Assembly: GCF_017639205.1 (NCBI RefSeq)
Contig: NZ_CP071139.1
Span: 3,116,001-3,180,000, forward strand
Length of the DNA: 64,000 nucleotides
Origin: Streptomyces nojiriensis
GTDB taxonomy: Bacteria > Actinomycetota > Actinomycetes > Streptomycetales > Streptomycetaceae
Direction: 5' to 3'
The first letter of the stretch is position 1. Every line of letters begins with the position of its first letter. The translations under genes were made by a program, and so were the position numbers. Shown here one piece after another: positions 8,803 through 16,369 of this stretch. The notes under the pieces are model-generated. The model was not told where the DNA came from, did no database searches, and worked only from the letters and a program-made list of their open reading frames with translations.

Positions 8803-9243
8803 TTGCTCTGCCTCGGCCCTTTCGGGTCGATCTCGTCCACCGGCAGCCCTGGCGGCCCGGCCGGGAAACAGTGACATGCGTCACGGGGCGCCCGTCGGCG
8901 GTGGGCTTTCTTGACGGGGTGTTAACCCGCCGACATTTCGATATTTGTCCCTTTTGGAATCGACATTCCCCTCTCCGCCGGAAACGGAATATGCGGTACC
9001 GGTGGACCCGTCCCCGACCGGCCAGGTCACAGCCGTTTCTGACCGCTCCTCAGACGGTTGCGTGAGTGACCAAATCGTGATGATGCACGATCACGGTCCC
9101 GTTTCAAGCCACGTGCCGACCGCCCCAAGCTCGTGATCAGCGGAAACTTGCCAGGCCATTCAGAGGCTTTTAAGAATGGCGGCCTCTTCGGCGCCCTGTG
9201 CTTGCGGCGCCGGAAGCTTCGCGATCACTGAATGAGGTCAGGC
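8803..9243. other. Gene-free interval before CAP gene
   Basis: No convincing reading frame on either strand. It contains an 8-bp inverted repeat, GTCGGCGG (8894-8901) with CCGCCGAC (8927-8934), a perfect palindromic element ATCGTG-n6-CACGAT at 9074-9091, and GGCGCC repeated at 9190-9195 and 9206-9211. Part is locally AT-richer (about 8935-8990). It probably holds the promoter and regulatory sites of the CAP gene at 9244. Confidence 0.5.
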
Positions 9244-10035
9244 ATGCAGAAGCATCGGAAGAAGACGTCCTACAAGAAAATAGTCATCGGCGTCGGCGCG
9301 CTCGCCATCGTGGGTGTTCCCACCGCCGCCATGGCCTGCTTCGACGGCCAGGACAACGGCAACGGCAACCGCAACGGCAACGGCTGGACGCGCACCGCGA
9401 GCCACCAGCAGCAGCGCCCGTGGCAGTGGCAGTCCACGCCGTCGGCCACGCCGACCACCCTGGCACCCGTGGACGCACCGCTGCCGAGCGAGACGCCGAG
9501 CGACAGCCCCTCCGAGGCCTCCCCCAGCAGCCCCGTCGAGACCGCGCCGCCCGTCGTGGAGACCACGCCGCCCGCGCAGCCCAAGCCCGCGAAGCCGCCG
9601 GTCGCCACGAAGAAGCCGCAGGCGCCCCAGCCGTCGAAGCCGGCCGCCCCGCCGGCCTCCGGCGACATCGCCCAGGTCCTCGCGCTCGTCAACCAGGAGC
9701 GCGCCGCCGCCGGCTGCCAGGCCGTCTCCCTCAACGCGAAGCTCTCGAAGGCCGCGCAGGACCACAGCGCCGACATGGCCGCCCACAGCAACATGTCCCA
9801 CACCGGCTCCGACGGCTCGGACCCGGGCGCGCGGATCACCCGCGCCGGGTACACCTGGAGCACGTACGGCGAGAACGTCGCCTACGGCTACAGCACCCCC
9901 GAGAAGGTCATGGAAGGCTGGATGAACAGCCAGGGCCACCGGGAGAACATCCTGAACTGCTCCTTCAAGGAGATCGGCATCGGCCTGGCGCAGCCCGGCT
10001 ACTACTGGACGCAGGACTTCGGCACGGCGCGCTGA
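9244..10035 (+). CDS. Secreted CAP-domain protein with Pro/Ser-rich linker
   Basis: 263 residues from ATG 9244, with GAGG six bases upstream; the ATG at 9232 contains that site and is rejected. N-terminal basic stretch and hydrophobic segment (IVIGVGALAIVGVPTAAMA) form a signal peptide or anchor. Residues about 35-140 are a Gly/Asn, then Pro/Ser/Thr/Lys-rich linker typical of wall-spanning proteins. The CAP domain follows (about 142-263): VLALVNQERAAAGCQAVSL, HSADMAAHS, HTGSDGS, GENVAYGY and QGHRENILNC. Exported and probably cell-envelope associated. Paralogue of the gene at 7533. Confidence 0.92.
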   Translation: MQKHRKKTSYKKIVIGVGALAIVGVPTAAMACFDGQDNGNGNRNGNGWTRTASHQQQRPWQWQSTPSATPTTLAPVDAPLPSETPSDSPSEASPSSPVETAPPVVETTPPAQPKPAKPPVATKKPQAPQPSKPAAPPASGDIAQVLALVNQERAAAGCQAVSLNAKLSKAAQDHSADMAAHSNMSHTGSDGSDPGARITRAGYTWSTYGENVAYGYSTPEKVMEGWMNSQGHRENILNCSFKEIGIGLAQPGYYWTQDFGTAR

Positions 10036-10053
10036 CCCCGCGCCCGGCCCGGT

Positions 10054-10094
10054 GGAGCGGACCGCGGACCCACGAGGGGTCCGCGGTCCGCTCC
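10054..10094. terminator. Perfect 18-bp stem terminator
   Basis: Arms 10054-10071 and 10077-10094 (GGAGCGGACCGCGGACCC with its complement) and a 5-base loop. It sits between the convergent CAP gene and the gene ending at 10106 and can serve both strands. Confidence 0.85.
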
Positions 10095-10105
10095 GCCCGT
10101 TCCGG

Positions 10106-10570
10106 TCACAGCCGGAACAGCACTCCGCGCCAGGTCCAGCCCGCTCTGAGGATCGTGTTCTGCAGGGGGTTCTTCATCTCCGCCGTCTCGAAGCGGAACG
10201 TCTCCACCTTGCGGCGGCGGCCGTCGGCGCCCCGCTGGAACTCCCACTGCCGGTAGACGGCCTTCCCCGGCCCCCGGCCGTACTGCTCGCCGGAGTGCTC
10301 CACAGCCGGCTCCCAGCGCTCTTCGAGCGTGCGCACCTCGTGCTTCGCGGGGACCAGCAGCATGCTGGTCTTCAGAGTCAGGCGCATCTCGCCGATCCGG
10401 CACTCCGCCACCAGGTCCGCGCGCTCCCCCGCGGTGCCCTCGCGTACGGCGAAACGGGCGCCCGGGCCGCCCAGCGCGAGCAGGGCCTCCCGGAGCCTGT
10501 GCGCGTCCACCGGCGCGACCTGGTGCGGCGGGTACCTGGTGCCCGTGCGCTTGTCCCAGAAACGGCCCAC
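10106..10570 (-). CDS. Unrecognised soluble protein (type VII-like cassette)
   Basis: 154 residues beginning V(M)GRFWDKRTGTRYPP from the GTG at 10570, two bases beyond the stop of the upstream gene (ends 10573), so the pair is translated as one operon. No signal peptide or membrane segment. The second half is beta-rich (RIGEMRLTLKTSMLLVPAKH) and ends in a Trp/Phe-rich tail. I do not recognise a named domain. Its position at the end of a WXG-type cassette suggests a chaperone or accessory role, which is inference only. Confidence 0.75.
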   Translation of the reverse strand: MGRFWDKRTGTRYPPHQVAPVDAHRLREALLALGGPGARFAVREGTAGERADLVAECRIGEMRLTLKTSMLLVPAKHEVRTLEERWEPAVEHSGEQYGRGPGKAVYRQWEFQRGADGRRRKVETFRFETAEMKNPLQNTILRAGWTWRGVLFRL

Positions 10571-10572
10571 CG

Positions 10573-11079
10573 TCAGCTCCCCGCCCCGTTGTCCGGGCGC
10601 ACGGTGCGCACGAAGTCCTGGAAGTCGCCCAGGACGCCGTCGTGCTGGGCGGCGGTGGCGGTGAGCGCCAGCCGGATCACCGCCCGCTTGTGCGGGTCCC
10701 CGGTGTCGACGAGGAGCAGATAGACCTGGGACTGGACGAGGTCGCGGCGGACGTCGCCGTCGGTCAGGGCCGAGAAGCCCAGCCGCTGGGTCAGGGCGGG
10801 TGCGTCGGCGGAACCGGCCTCGCGGCGGTGGACCACGACCACGGACCCGGGTTCGGCGAACGCGCGCAGGCGCTCCACCGACGCGTCGGCGAGCTCCTCC
10901 AGCGTCACCCCGTCCTTCGGGAACCCGCCGTCGATGGTGATGTTCGCGGCGAAGCCGGCGTCCGGCCGTGGATGCACGGCGGCGAAGGCCACCTCCGAGT
11001 CGTCCGCTCCCTGCGGACGGGCCGCGAGCCAGCCCTCCGGCAGCCGGAACTCGATCGGTACCGGCAGTGTCGTGGGCAT
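10573..11079 (-). CDS. LpqN/DUF1795-like soluble protein
   Basis: 168 residues from ATG 11079, preceded by a very strong GGAAGGAGGG. The opening, PVPIEFRLPEGWLAARP, followed by alternating strands and helices (FAAVHPRPDAGFAANITID, then EELADASVERLRAF) resembles the LpqN / DUF1795 fold, often found beside type VII secretion-like genes. No lipobox or signal peptide is present, unlike mycobacterial LpqN. Assignment rests on pattern only. Second-last gene of the minus-strand cassette 12923-10106, 29 bp after the previous gene. Confidence 0.7.
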   Translation of the reverse strand: MPTTLPVPIEFRLPEGWLAARPQGADDSEVAFAAVHPRPDAGFAANITIDGGFPKDGVTLEELADASVERLRAFAEPGSVVVVHRREAGSADAPALTQRLGFSALTDGDVRRDLVQSQVYLLLVDTGDPHKRAVIRLALTATAAQHDGVLGDFQDFVRTVRPDNGAGS

Positions 11080-11108
11080 CCGGGGCCCTCCTTCCATGGA
11101 AACGGACA

Positions 11109-12434
11109 TCAGTCGAGCAGCCAGTCCTTGAGGTCGCCCGCGGCGTCGCCGACCGCATGCGCCGTATCGCCCACCGCGTCGGCCACGTCGCCGGCGGTCT
11201 TGGCCACCTTCTCCGGGTCGACGGTGATCTCCAGGCCTATGGAGCCGCCGAGGAGCGGGGAGGCACCCGCCTTGCCGCCGAGCTTCCATACTCCGGTCTC
11301 CTCGTCCTTCTTGTAGCCCCACCAGGCTTCGGCACCGGGACCCGCCCATCCTTCGGCCGTCACGCCGACGCCGATGCCGCCGGACTCCACGCCTCCGGCG
11401 ACGGTGCCCTTGGCCCCGGCGAACGCCTTCGCGCCCACCGTCACTTCTTCCCTGGTGGCCTTGGCGCTGACTCCGGCCTCGGCACCGGCGAATCCCTCCG
11501 CACGCCCGTAGGCACTCTGCCGATCGGTGCCGATCCGGCCTTCGGCCAGGGCCCGCACGCCCGCGGAGGCCTCGGCCTTGGCGACGAAGCCCTTGTCGGT
11601 GAAGCCCGCGTTCGCGGTGGCCCGGCCTCCGCCGTAGATGTCGGCGACCCCGGACAGCTTCAAGCCCGCGAGGTCGGTCTCGCCCTTCGCGGTGTGGTGG
11701 AAGAGGTCGGCGTACGCCTTGACCGAGGCCTCCTTGCCGTACTGGCCCGGTCCGGTGGTGCTCACGCCGAGGCTGTCGGTCTTCGTCTCGGCCTTGGCCT
11801 CGTCGGGCTTCTTGAACTTCGCGAGGTCGCCCTCCGCGTAGTTGTTGAAGCCGGTGATCGTTTCGTCCGCGCCGCTGCCCTGGCCGAAGGCGTCCCGGTT
11901 GCTGTCGACCACGGCCGCCGCGAGGGCGTCGTAGACGTGCTGGTCGGCGTCGGAGGCGGCCTTGACCCGGTCGTCGATGTGCTGCTGCCACTTGCCGACC
12001 GCGACGCGGATGGTCTCCTGGCCGTCGGGGTCGTGGTGATAGGCGCTGCGCTCGGCGGGCGTCAGTTTGGTGTAGTCGAAGGCGACGCGCCCCTGCTCCG
12101 AGACGGTCATACCGGCGGCGACGGCGTCGTCGCGGGCGCTCTCCAGTTTCTTCCTGAGGTCCGTGAACAGCTCGTGGGCTCCCCGTAAGAGGCTCGCGAC
12201 CGCCTTGGCCTGGCCCTGCGCGGCGGAGTACTCGTAGCGGGTCGCCGTGAACTTCACCCGCGCGGCTTCGACACTGAGACCGGACCAGGTGTCGCCGCCC
12301 ATGGTGATCTTCTGGACGGAGTCGCCGTAACGGGTCTCGACCTTCTTCAGCTCGCCCGCCATCGACTCCCACTTGGCGGCGGCCGTCGACAGCAGACCCA
12401 GATCCGTGGTCAGGATTTCGTGGTACGTCAGCAC
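11109..12434 (-). CDS. WXG/LXG-type secreted-protein candidate with Gly/Ala-rich C-terminus
   Basis: 441 residues. The N-terminal part is a long helical hairpin with a W-x-G-type turn (DTWSG, Trp50) between helices, as in WXG100/LXG substrates of type VII secretion, and continues as predicted coiled helix to about 230. The C-terminal half is Gly/Ala/Glu-rich and repetitive (AEGFAGAEAGVSAKA, GAKAFAGAKGTVAGG), and ends in an amphipathic helix (VADAVGDTAHAVGDAAGDL). No Sec signal. It lacks a recognisable toxin active site. Likely paired with the product of the upstream gene (12444-12923), 9 bp away. Confidence 0.7.
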   Translation of the reverse strand: MLTYHEILTTDLGLLSTAAAKWESMAGELKKVETRYGDSVQKITMGGDTWSGLSVEAARVKFTATRYEYSAAQGQAKAVASLLRGAHELFTDLRKKLESARDDAVAAGMTVSEQGRVAFDYTKLTPAERSAYHHDPDGQETIRVAVGKWQQHIDDRVKAASDADQHVYDALAAAVVDSNRDAFGQGSGADETITGFNNYAEGDLAKFKKPDEAKAETKTDSLGVSTTGPGQYGKEASVKAYADLFHHTAKGETDLAGLKLSGVADIYGGGRATANAGFTDKGFVAKAEASAGVRALAEGRIGTDRQSAYGRAEGFAGAEAGVSAKATREEVTVGAKAFAGAKGTVAGGVESGGIGVGVTAEGWAGPGAEAWWGYKKDEETGVWKLGGKAGASPLLGGSIGLEITVDPEKVAKTAGDVADAVGDTAHAVGDAAGDLKDWLLD

Positions 12435-12443
12435 GACGGCCCC

Positions 12444-12923
12444 CTACATCCGGTTCAGTTGCGACTGCGACGCGAACTGGTTGCCCAGGCCGACGTCGTT
12501 CCGTACGAACTGACCGGAGGCGCCGCGCAGTGCGGTCTTCTCCCCGGCGAGGCGGCCCATCAGGGTCTTGACCTGCTGGTCCCACGTGTCCGCCACCTTC
12601 TTCAGGGCGGCGGCCGTCTGCCAGCCGTCGAAGCCCTTCTGGGCGGCGCCGGTCGCCTCGTCCGCGTGGTCGGCGGCACGCTTGGTCCCCGGCTCCAGCT
12701 CGTTCTCTATCGTGCTCGCCGCGGCCGTCTTCTCGGCCGGCGTCGAGGCGAAGTCCGGGGACCCGCCCGGAGCCAACGGCCCCGCGGGCCGCGGGGTCAC
12801 TCCCGGTGCGTACGGCACCACCGACGGCGCGGTGACGCCCGGGGCGTACGGGCCCACCGGCGGCCCGCTGTTCAAGCGCATGTCCACTTGCTGATCCGGT
12901 ATCGGACCCAACGCATCTGCCAT
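12444..12923 (-). CDS. Pro-rich/helical partner protein of the WXG-type cassette
   Basis: 159 residues from ATG 12923, with GGGGGAGG seven bases upstream. The first 60 residues are Pro/Gly-rich with two copies of P-Y-A-P-G-V-T; the remainder is a helical domain (ENELEPGTKRAADHADEAT, then WQTAAALKKVADTWDQQVKT) with a WQT/WDQ pattern reminiscent of ESX-type partners. First gene of a four-gene minus-strand set. No export signal. No precise family recognised; a type VII-like secreted partner or chaperone is the best guess. Confidence 0.7.
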   Translation of the reverse strand: MADALGPIPDQQVDMRLNSGPPVGPYAPGVTAPSVVPYAPGVTPRPAGPLAPGGSPDFASTPAEKTAAASTIENELEPGTKRAADHADEATGAAQKGFDGWQTAAALKKVADTWDQQVKTLMGRLAGEKTALRGASGQFVRNDVGLGNQFASQSQLNRM

Positions 12924-13036
12924 TGCTGCGCCTCCCCCATGATCGGAGGCTGATCCTATGCAAATCGCGAAGGCATCCGCCAGGCATGGAGGGGCAGTTG
13001 GGGCGCCGGTTGCGCGGCCCGGGGGGCGGAGCCCAT

Positions 13037-13064
13037 GGGCCCGCGGGCCGCAGCCCGCGGGCCC
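13037..13064. terminator. Terminator of glnE
   Basis: Perfect 12-bp stem: GGGCCCGCGGGC (13037-13048), 4-base loop, GCCCGCGGGCCC (13053-13064). It starts three bases past the glnE stop on the minus strand. Confidence 0.85.
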
Positions 13065-13066
13065 GG

Positions 13067-16054
13067 CTACGCCCCGTAGAAGAGTTCGTCCACCACGGCC
13101 CGGGCGCGGCGGGTGATGCGGCGGTAGTCGTCCAGCAGCTCCCCGACCGTGCCCTCGGCGTATCCGAGGTAGCGGCCCACGGCCGCGAGTTCCCGGGCCT
13201 CGGTCGGGAAGGTGTCCCCGGCGCGGCCGCGCACCAGCATCACGGCGTTGCGGACCCGGGTCGCCAGGACCCAGGCCTCGTCCAGGATCTGCGCCTCCTC
13301 GGTCGGGATCAGGCCGGCCGCGTGCGCGGCCGCCAGGGCCTCGCGGGTACGGGTGGTACGCAGGCCCGGTTCGGCCCAGGCGTGCCGCATCTGGATCAGC
13401 TGGACGGTCCATTCGACGTCGCTGAGGCCGCCGCGGCCGAGCTTGGTGTGCAGGGTCGGGTCGGCCCCGCGGGGCAGCCGCTCCGACTCCATGCGGGCCT
13501 TGAGCCGGCGGATCTCGCGTACGGCGTCCTCGCCGAGCCCCTCCATCGGGTAGCGCAGCGGATCGATCAGCTCGATGAAGCGGGCGCCGATGCCGGCGTC
13601 GCCCGCCACCGGTTCGGCGCGCAGCAGGGCCTGGCTCTCCCAGGTCAGGGACCAGCGCCGGTAGTAGGCGGCGTAGGAGGCCAGCGTGCGCACCAGCGGG
13701 CCGGAGCGGCCTTCGGGGCGCAGATCGGCGTCGATGAGCAGCGGCGGGTCGGTGGTGGGCAGCTGGAGCAGCCTGCGCATTTCGGCGATGACGGTCTGGG
13801 CGGCCTTGGCGGCCTCCTGTTCGTCGACGCCCTCGCGGGGTTCGTGGACGAACAGGACGTCGGCGTCGGATCCGTAGCCGAGTTCGTGGCCGCCGAAGCG
13901 GCCGACGCCGATGACGGCGAAGCGGGTGGGCAGCGTGTCGCCGTAGTGGCTGTGGACGGCGGCGCGCAGGGCCCCGGCGACGGTGGCGGCGGTGAGGTCG
14001 GAGACGGCTCCGCCGACCCGGTCGACGAGGGCTCCGTGGTCCTCCTCGGCCGGATTGTCCTCCGTACCGTACGAGCCGATGATGTCGGCCGCAGTGGTGC
14101 GGAAGAGCTCGCGGCGGCGCACGCCGCGGGCGGCGGCGACTGCGGCCTCGGGGTCCTCGGCACGGCCGACGGCGGCGAGGACCTCCTGCTCCAGGGCCTC
14201 GTGCGTACGGGGCTGCAGGCCTTCGGGGTCGCCGAGCAGGGCCACGGCCTCGGGGGCGCGCATCAGCAGGTCGGGGGCGAGGCGCCCGGCGGACAGGACG
14301 CGGGCGAGGTTCTCGGCGGCGGCGCCCTCGTCGCGCAGCAGGCGCAGGTACCAGGGGGTCTTGCCGAGGGCGTCGGAGACCTTGCGGAAGTTCAGCAGGC
14401 CGGCGTCCGGGTCGGCGGAGTCGGCGAACCAGCCGAGCATCACCGGCAGCAGGGTGCGCTGGATGGCGGCCTTGCGGGTGACGCCGGAGGCGAGGGCTTC
14501 GAGGTGGCGCAGGGCCGAGGCCGGGTCGGCGTAGCCGAGGGCTTCGAGGCGCTGGCCGGCGGCGCGCGGGGAGAGCCGGGTCTCGCCGGGGGTGAGCTGG
14601 GCGACGGCGTCGAGGAGCGGCCGGTAGAAGAGCTTCTCGTGCAGGCGCCGGACGACGGAGGCGTGCCGGCGCCAGGCCTTGTTGAGCTCGGCGACGGGTT
14701 CGGTGCGCAGGCCGAGCGAGCGGCCCAGGCGCCGCAGGTCGCCCTCGTCCTCGGGGACGAGGTGGGTGCGGCGCAGCCGGTAGAGCTGGATGCGGTGCTC
14801 CATGGCACGCAGGAAGCGGTACGCGTCGTGCAGTTGGGCGGCGTCGGCGCGCCCGACGTAGCCGCCGGCGGCCAGGGCGTGCAGGGCGTCGAGGGTGGTG
14901 CCGGAGTGCAGGGTGGCGTCGCTGCGGCCGTGCACGAGCTGGAGCAGCTGGACGGCGAACTCGACGTCGCGCAGGCCGCCGGGGCCGAGTTTCAGCTCGC
15001 GTTCGACCTGGGCGGCGGGGATGTTGTCGACGACGCGGCGGCGCATCTTCTGGACGTCGGCGACGAAGTTCTCGCGTTCGGCGGCCTGCCAGACCAGCGG
15101 GCTTATGGCGGCGATGTACTCGGCGCCGAGGGCCTCGTCGCCCGCGACGGCGCGGGCCTTGAGGAGGGCCTGGAACTCCCAGGTCTTGGCCCAGCGCTGG
15201 TAGTAGGCCAGGTGGGAGGCGAGGGTGCGGACGAGGGGGCCGTTGCGGCCCTCGGGGCGGAGGTTGGCGTCGACGGGCCAGATGGTGCCCTCGACGGTGG
15301 TCTCCGAGCAGATCCGCATGAGGTGGGAGGCGAGGCGGGTGGCGGCCTGGAGGGCCTTGCCCTCGTCGGCGCCGGGGGCCGCGTCGCCGACGAAGATGAC
15401 GTCGACGTCGGAGACGTAGTTCAGCTCGTTGCCGCCGCACTTGCCCATCGCGATGACGGCGAGGCGGCACAGGGCGGCGTCCTCGGGGGCGGCGGCGGAG
15501 GCGATCCGCAGGGCCGCGCGGAGGGTGGCGGTGGCCAGGTCGGCGAGCTCGGCGGCGGTCTGGGCGACGTCGATGGTGCCGCAGACGTCGCGGGCGGCGA
15601 TGGAGAGCAGGCAGCGGCGGTAGGCGACGCGCAGGCCGACGGGGTCGTGCGCGTCGGCGAGGCCGAGCTCGAACTCGGGGAGCCCGGGGTGCAGGTCGGC
15701 GGCCTCGTAGGTGATGAGGCCGAGCCAGTCGCGGGGGTGGCGGGCGAGGTGGTCGCCGAGGGCCTCGGAGGCGCCCAGCACGCCGAGCAGGCGGTCGCGC
15801 AGCGGCTTGGCGCTGACGAGGGTGTCGAGGAGCCCGGGCAGCTCGCCGTCGGGCTGGGCCTCGGCGAGCCGGACGAGCCCGAGGAGGGCGAGGTCGGGGT
15901 CGGCGGTGGCGCCGAGGGCGTCGAGCAGCACGGGGTCGGCGCGTACGGCCGCGAGCGCGTCGGCGTCGAGCAGCCGGGCGGCGGCCGAGGGGTCGGTGAA
16001 GCCGCTGCGGAGCAGCCGGATGAAGGTGCTGCTCCTGCGTCCCGGGACCGTCAT
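13067..16054 (-). CDS. glnE: Bifunctional glutamine synthetase adenylyltransferase/deadenylase
   Basis: 995 residues, the usual length of GlnE. It has two nucleotidyltransferase domains each with the G-x-x-E-L-x-Y-x-S-D-x-D motif: NELNYVSDVDVIFVGD in the N-terminal half (deadenylylation) and HELGYGSDADVLFVHEP in the C-terminal half (adenylylation), each followed by a GlnD-like helical domain. The enzyme attaches and removes AMP on a tyrosine of type I glutamine synthetase in response to nitrogen status. Divergent from the PIG-L gene at 16370; its leader contains tandem 10-bp repeats. The glnA2 product 9 kb away is unlikely to be its substrate because the target Tyr motif is absent. Confidence 0.97.
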   Translation of the reverse strand: MTVPGRRSSTFIRLLRSGFTDPSAAARLLDADALAAVRADPVLLDALGATADPDLALLGLVRLAEAQPDGELPGLLDTLVSAKPLRDRLLGVLGASEALGDHLARHPRDWLGLITYEAADLHPGLPEFELGLADAHDPVGLRVAYRRCLLSIAARDVCGTIDVAQTAAELADLATATLRAALRIASAAAPEDAALCRLAVIAMGKCGGNELNYVSDVDVIFVGDAAPGADEGKALQAATRLASHLMRICSETTVEGTIWPVDANLRPEGRNGPLVRTLASHLAYYQRWAKTWEFQALLKARAVAGDEALGAEYIAAISPLVWQAAERENFVADVQKMRRRVVDNIPAAQVERELKLGPGGLRDVEFAVQLLQLVHGRSDATLHSGTTLDALHALAAGGYVGRADAAQLHDAYRFLRAMEHRIQLYRLRRTHLVPEDEGDLRRLGRSLGLRTEPVAELNKAWRRHASVVRRLHEKLFYRPLLDAVAQLTPGETRLSPRAAGQRLEALGYADPASALRHLEALASGVTRKAAIQRTLLPVMLGWFADSADPDAGLLNFRKVSDALGKTPWYLRLLRDEGAAAENLARVLSAGRLAPDLLMRAPEAVALLGDPEGLQPRTHEALEQEVLAAVGRAEDPEAAVAAARGVRRRELFRTTAADIIGSYGTEDNPAEEDHGALVDRVGGAVSDLTAATVAGALRAAVHSHYGDTLPTRFAVIGVGRFGGHELGYGSDADVLFVHEPREGVDEQEAAKAAQTVIAEMRRLLQLPTTDPPLLIDADLRPEGRSGPLVRTLASYAAYYRRWSLTWESQALLRAEPVAGDAGIGARFIELIDPLRYPMEGLGEDAVREIRRLKARMESERLPRGADPTLHTKLGRGGLSDVEWTVQLIQMRHAWAEPGLRTTRTREALAAAHAAGLIPTEEAQILDEAWVLATRVRNAVMLVRGRAGDTFPTEARELAAVGRYLGYAEGTVGELLDDYRRITRRARAVVDELFYGA

Positions 16055-16080
16055 CCCCGCCGCCTCCCGCGGTTGTCGCT

Positions 16081-16160
16081 GCCACTGCCTGCCGCTGCTC
16101 GCCAGTGCGTGCCCGTGCTTGCCCGTGCGTGCCGGTGCTTGCCGGTGCTCGCCCGTGCGT
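16081..16160. repeat. Eight tandem degenerate 10-bp repeats upstream of glnE
   Basis: Eight consecutive units of the form GCC-n-GTGC-k-T (GCCAGTGCGT, GCCCGTGCTT, GCCGGTGCTT and similar), exactly 10 bp each. They start 27 bp upstream of the glnE ATG, in the 315-bp divergent gap to the gene at 16370. The rest of that gap is gene-free; 16255-16370 is AT-richer, carries two ATCATCGG copies and the ribosome site GGAAGGAG for the plus-strand gene. Confidence 0.75.
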
Positions 16161-16369
16161 GCGGTGCTCGCGCTGCCCTGGCGGGCTCTGCTCCTGAGCC
16201 TAGGCCCTGGGGCCTGTCGGCGGAGTCCCGCCCGGGCCGCGGCGCAGATTTGGGCGTGTCCGGATCAAACGTTCGACTCAACGCGCATACGATGCCAAGA
16301 ATTCTCCGATCATCGGATTATTCATCGCATCATCGGGGTACACCCCGCCGTCCTGCCGGAAGGAGCCTC

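Noticed and set aside
8803..9243. c-di-AMP (ydaO-type) riboswitch upstream of the CAP gene
   Set aside because: Wall-related genes in Streptomyces can have one, but I could not find its conserved core; only short inverted repeats are seen.
12444..16085. A 1213-codon minus-strand frame covering glnE and the gene at 12444
   Set aside because: Only its last 159 codons (from ATG 12923) are real; the rest is a frame-shifted reading of glnE with Arg/Pro/Ala-rich nonsense.
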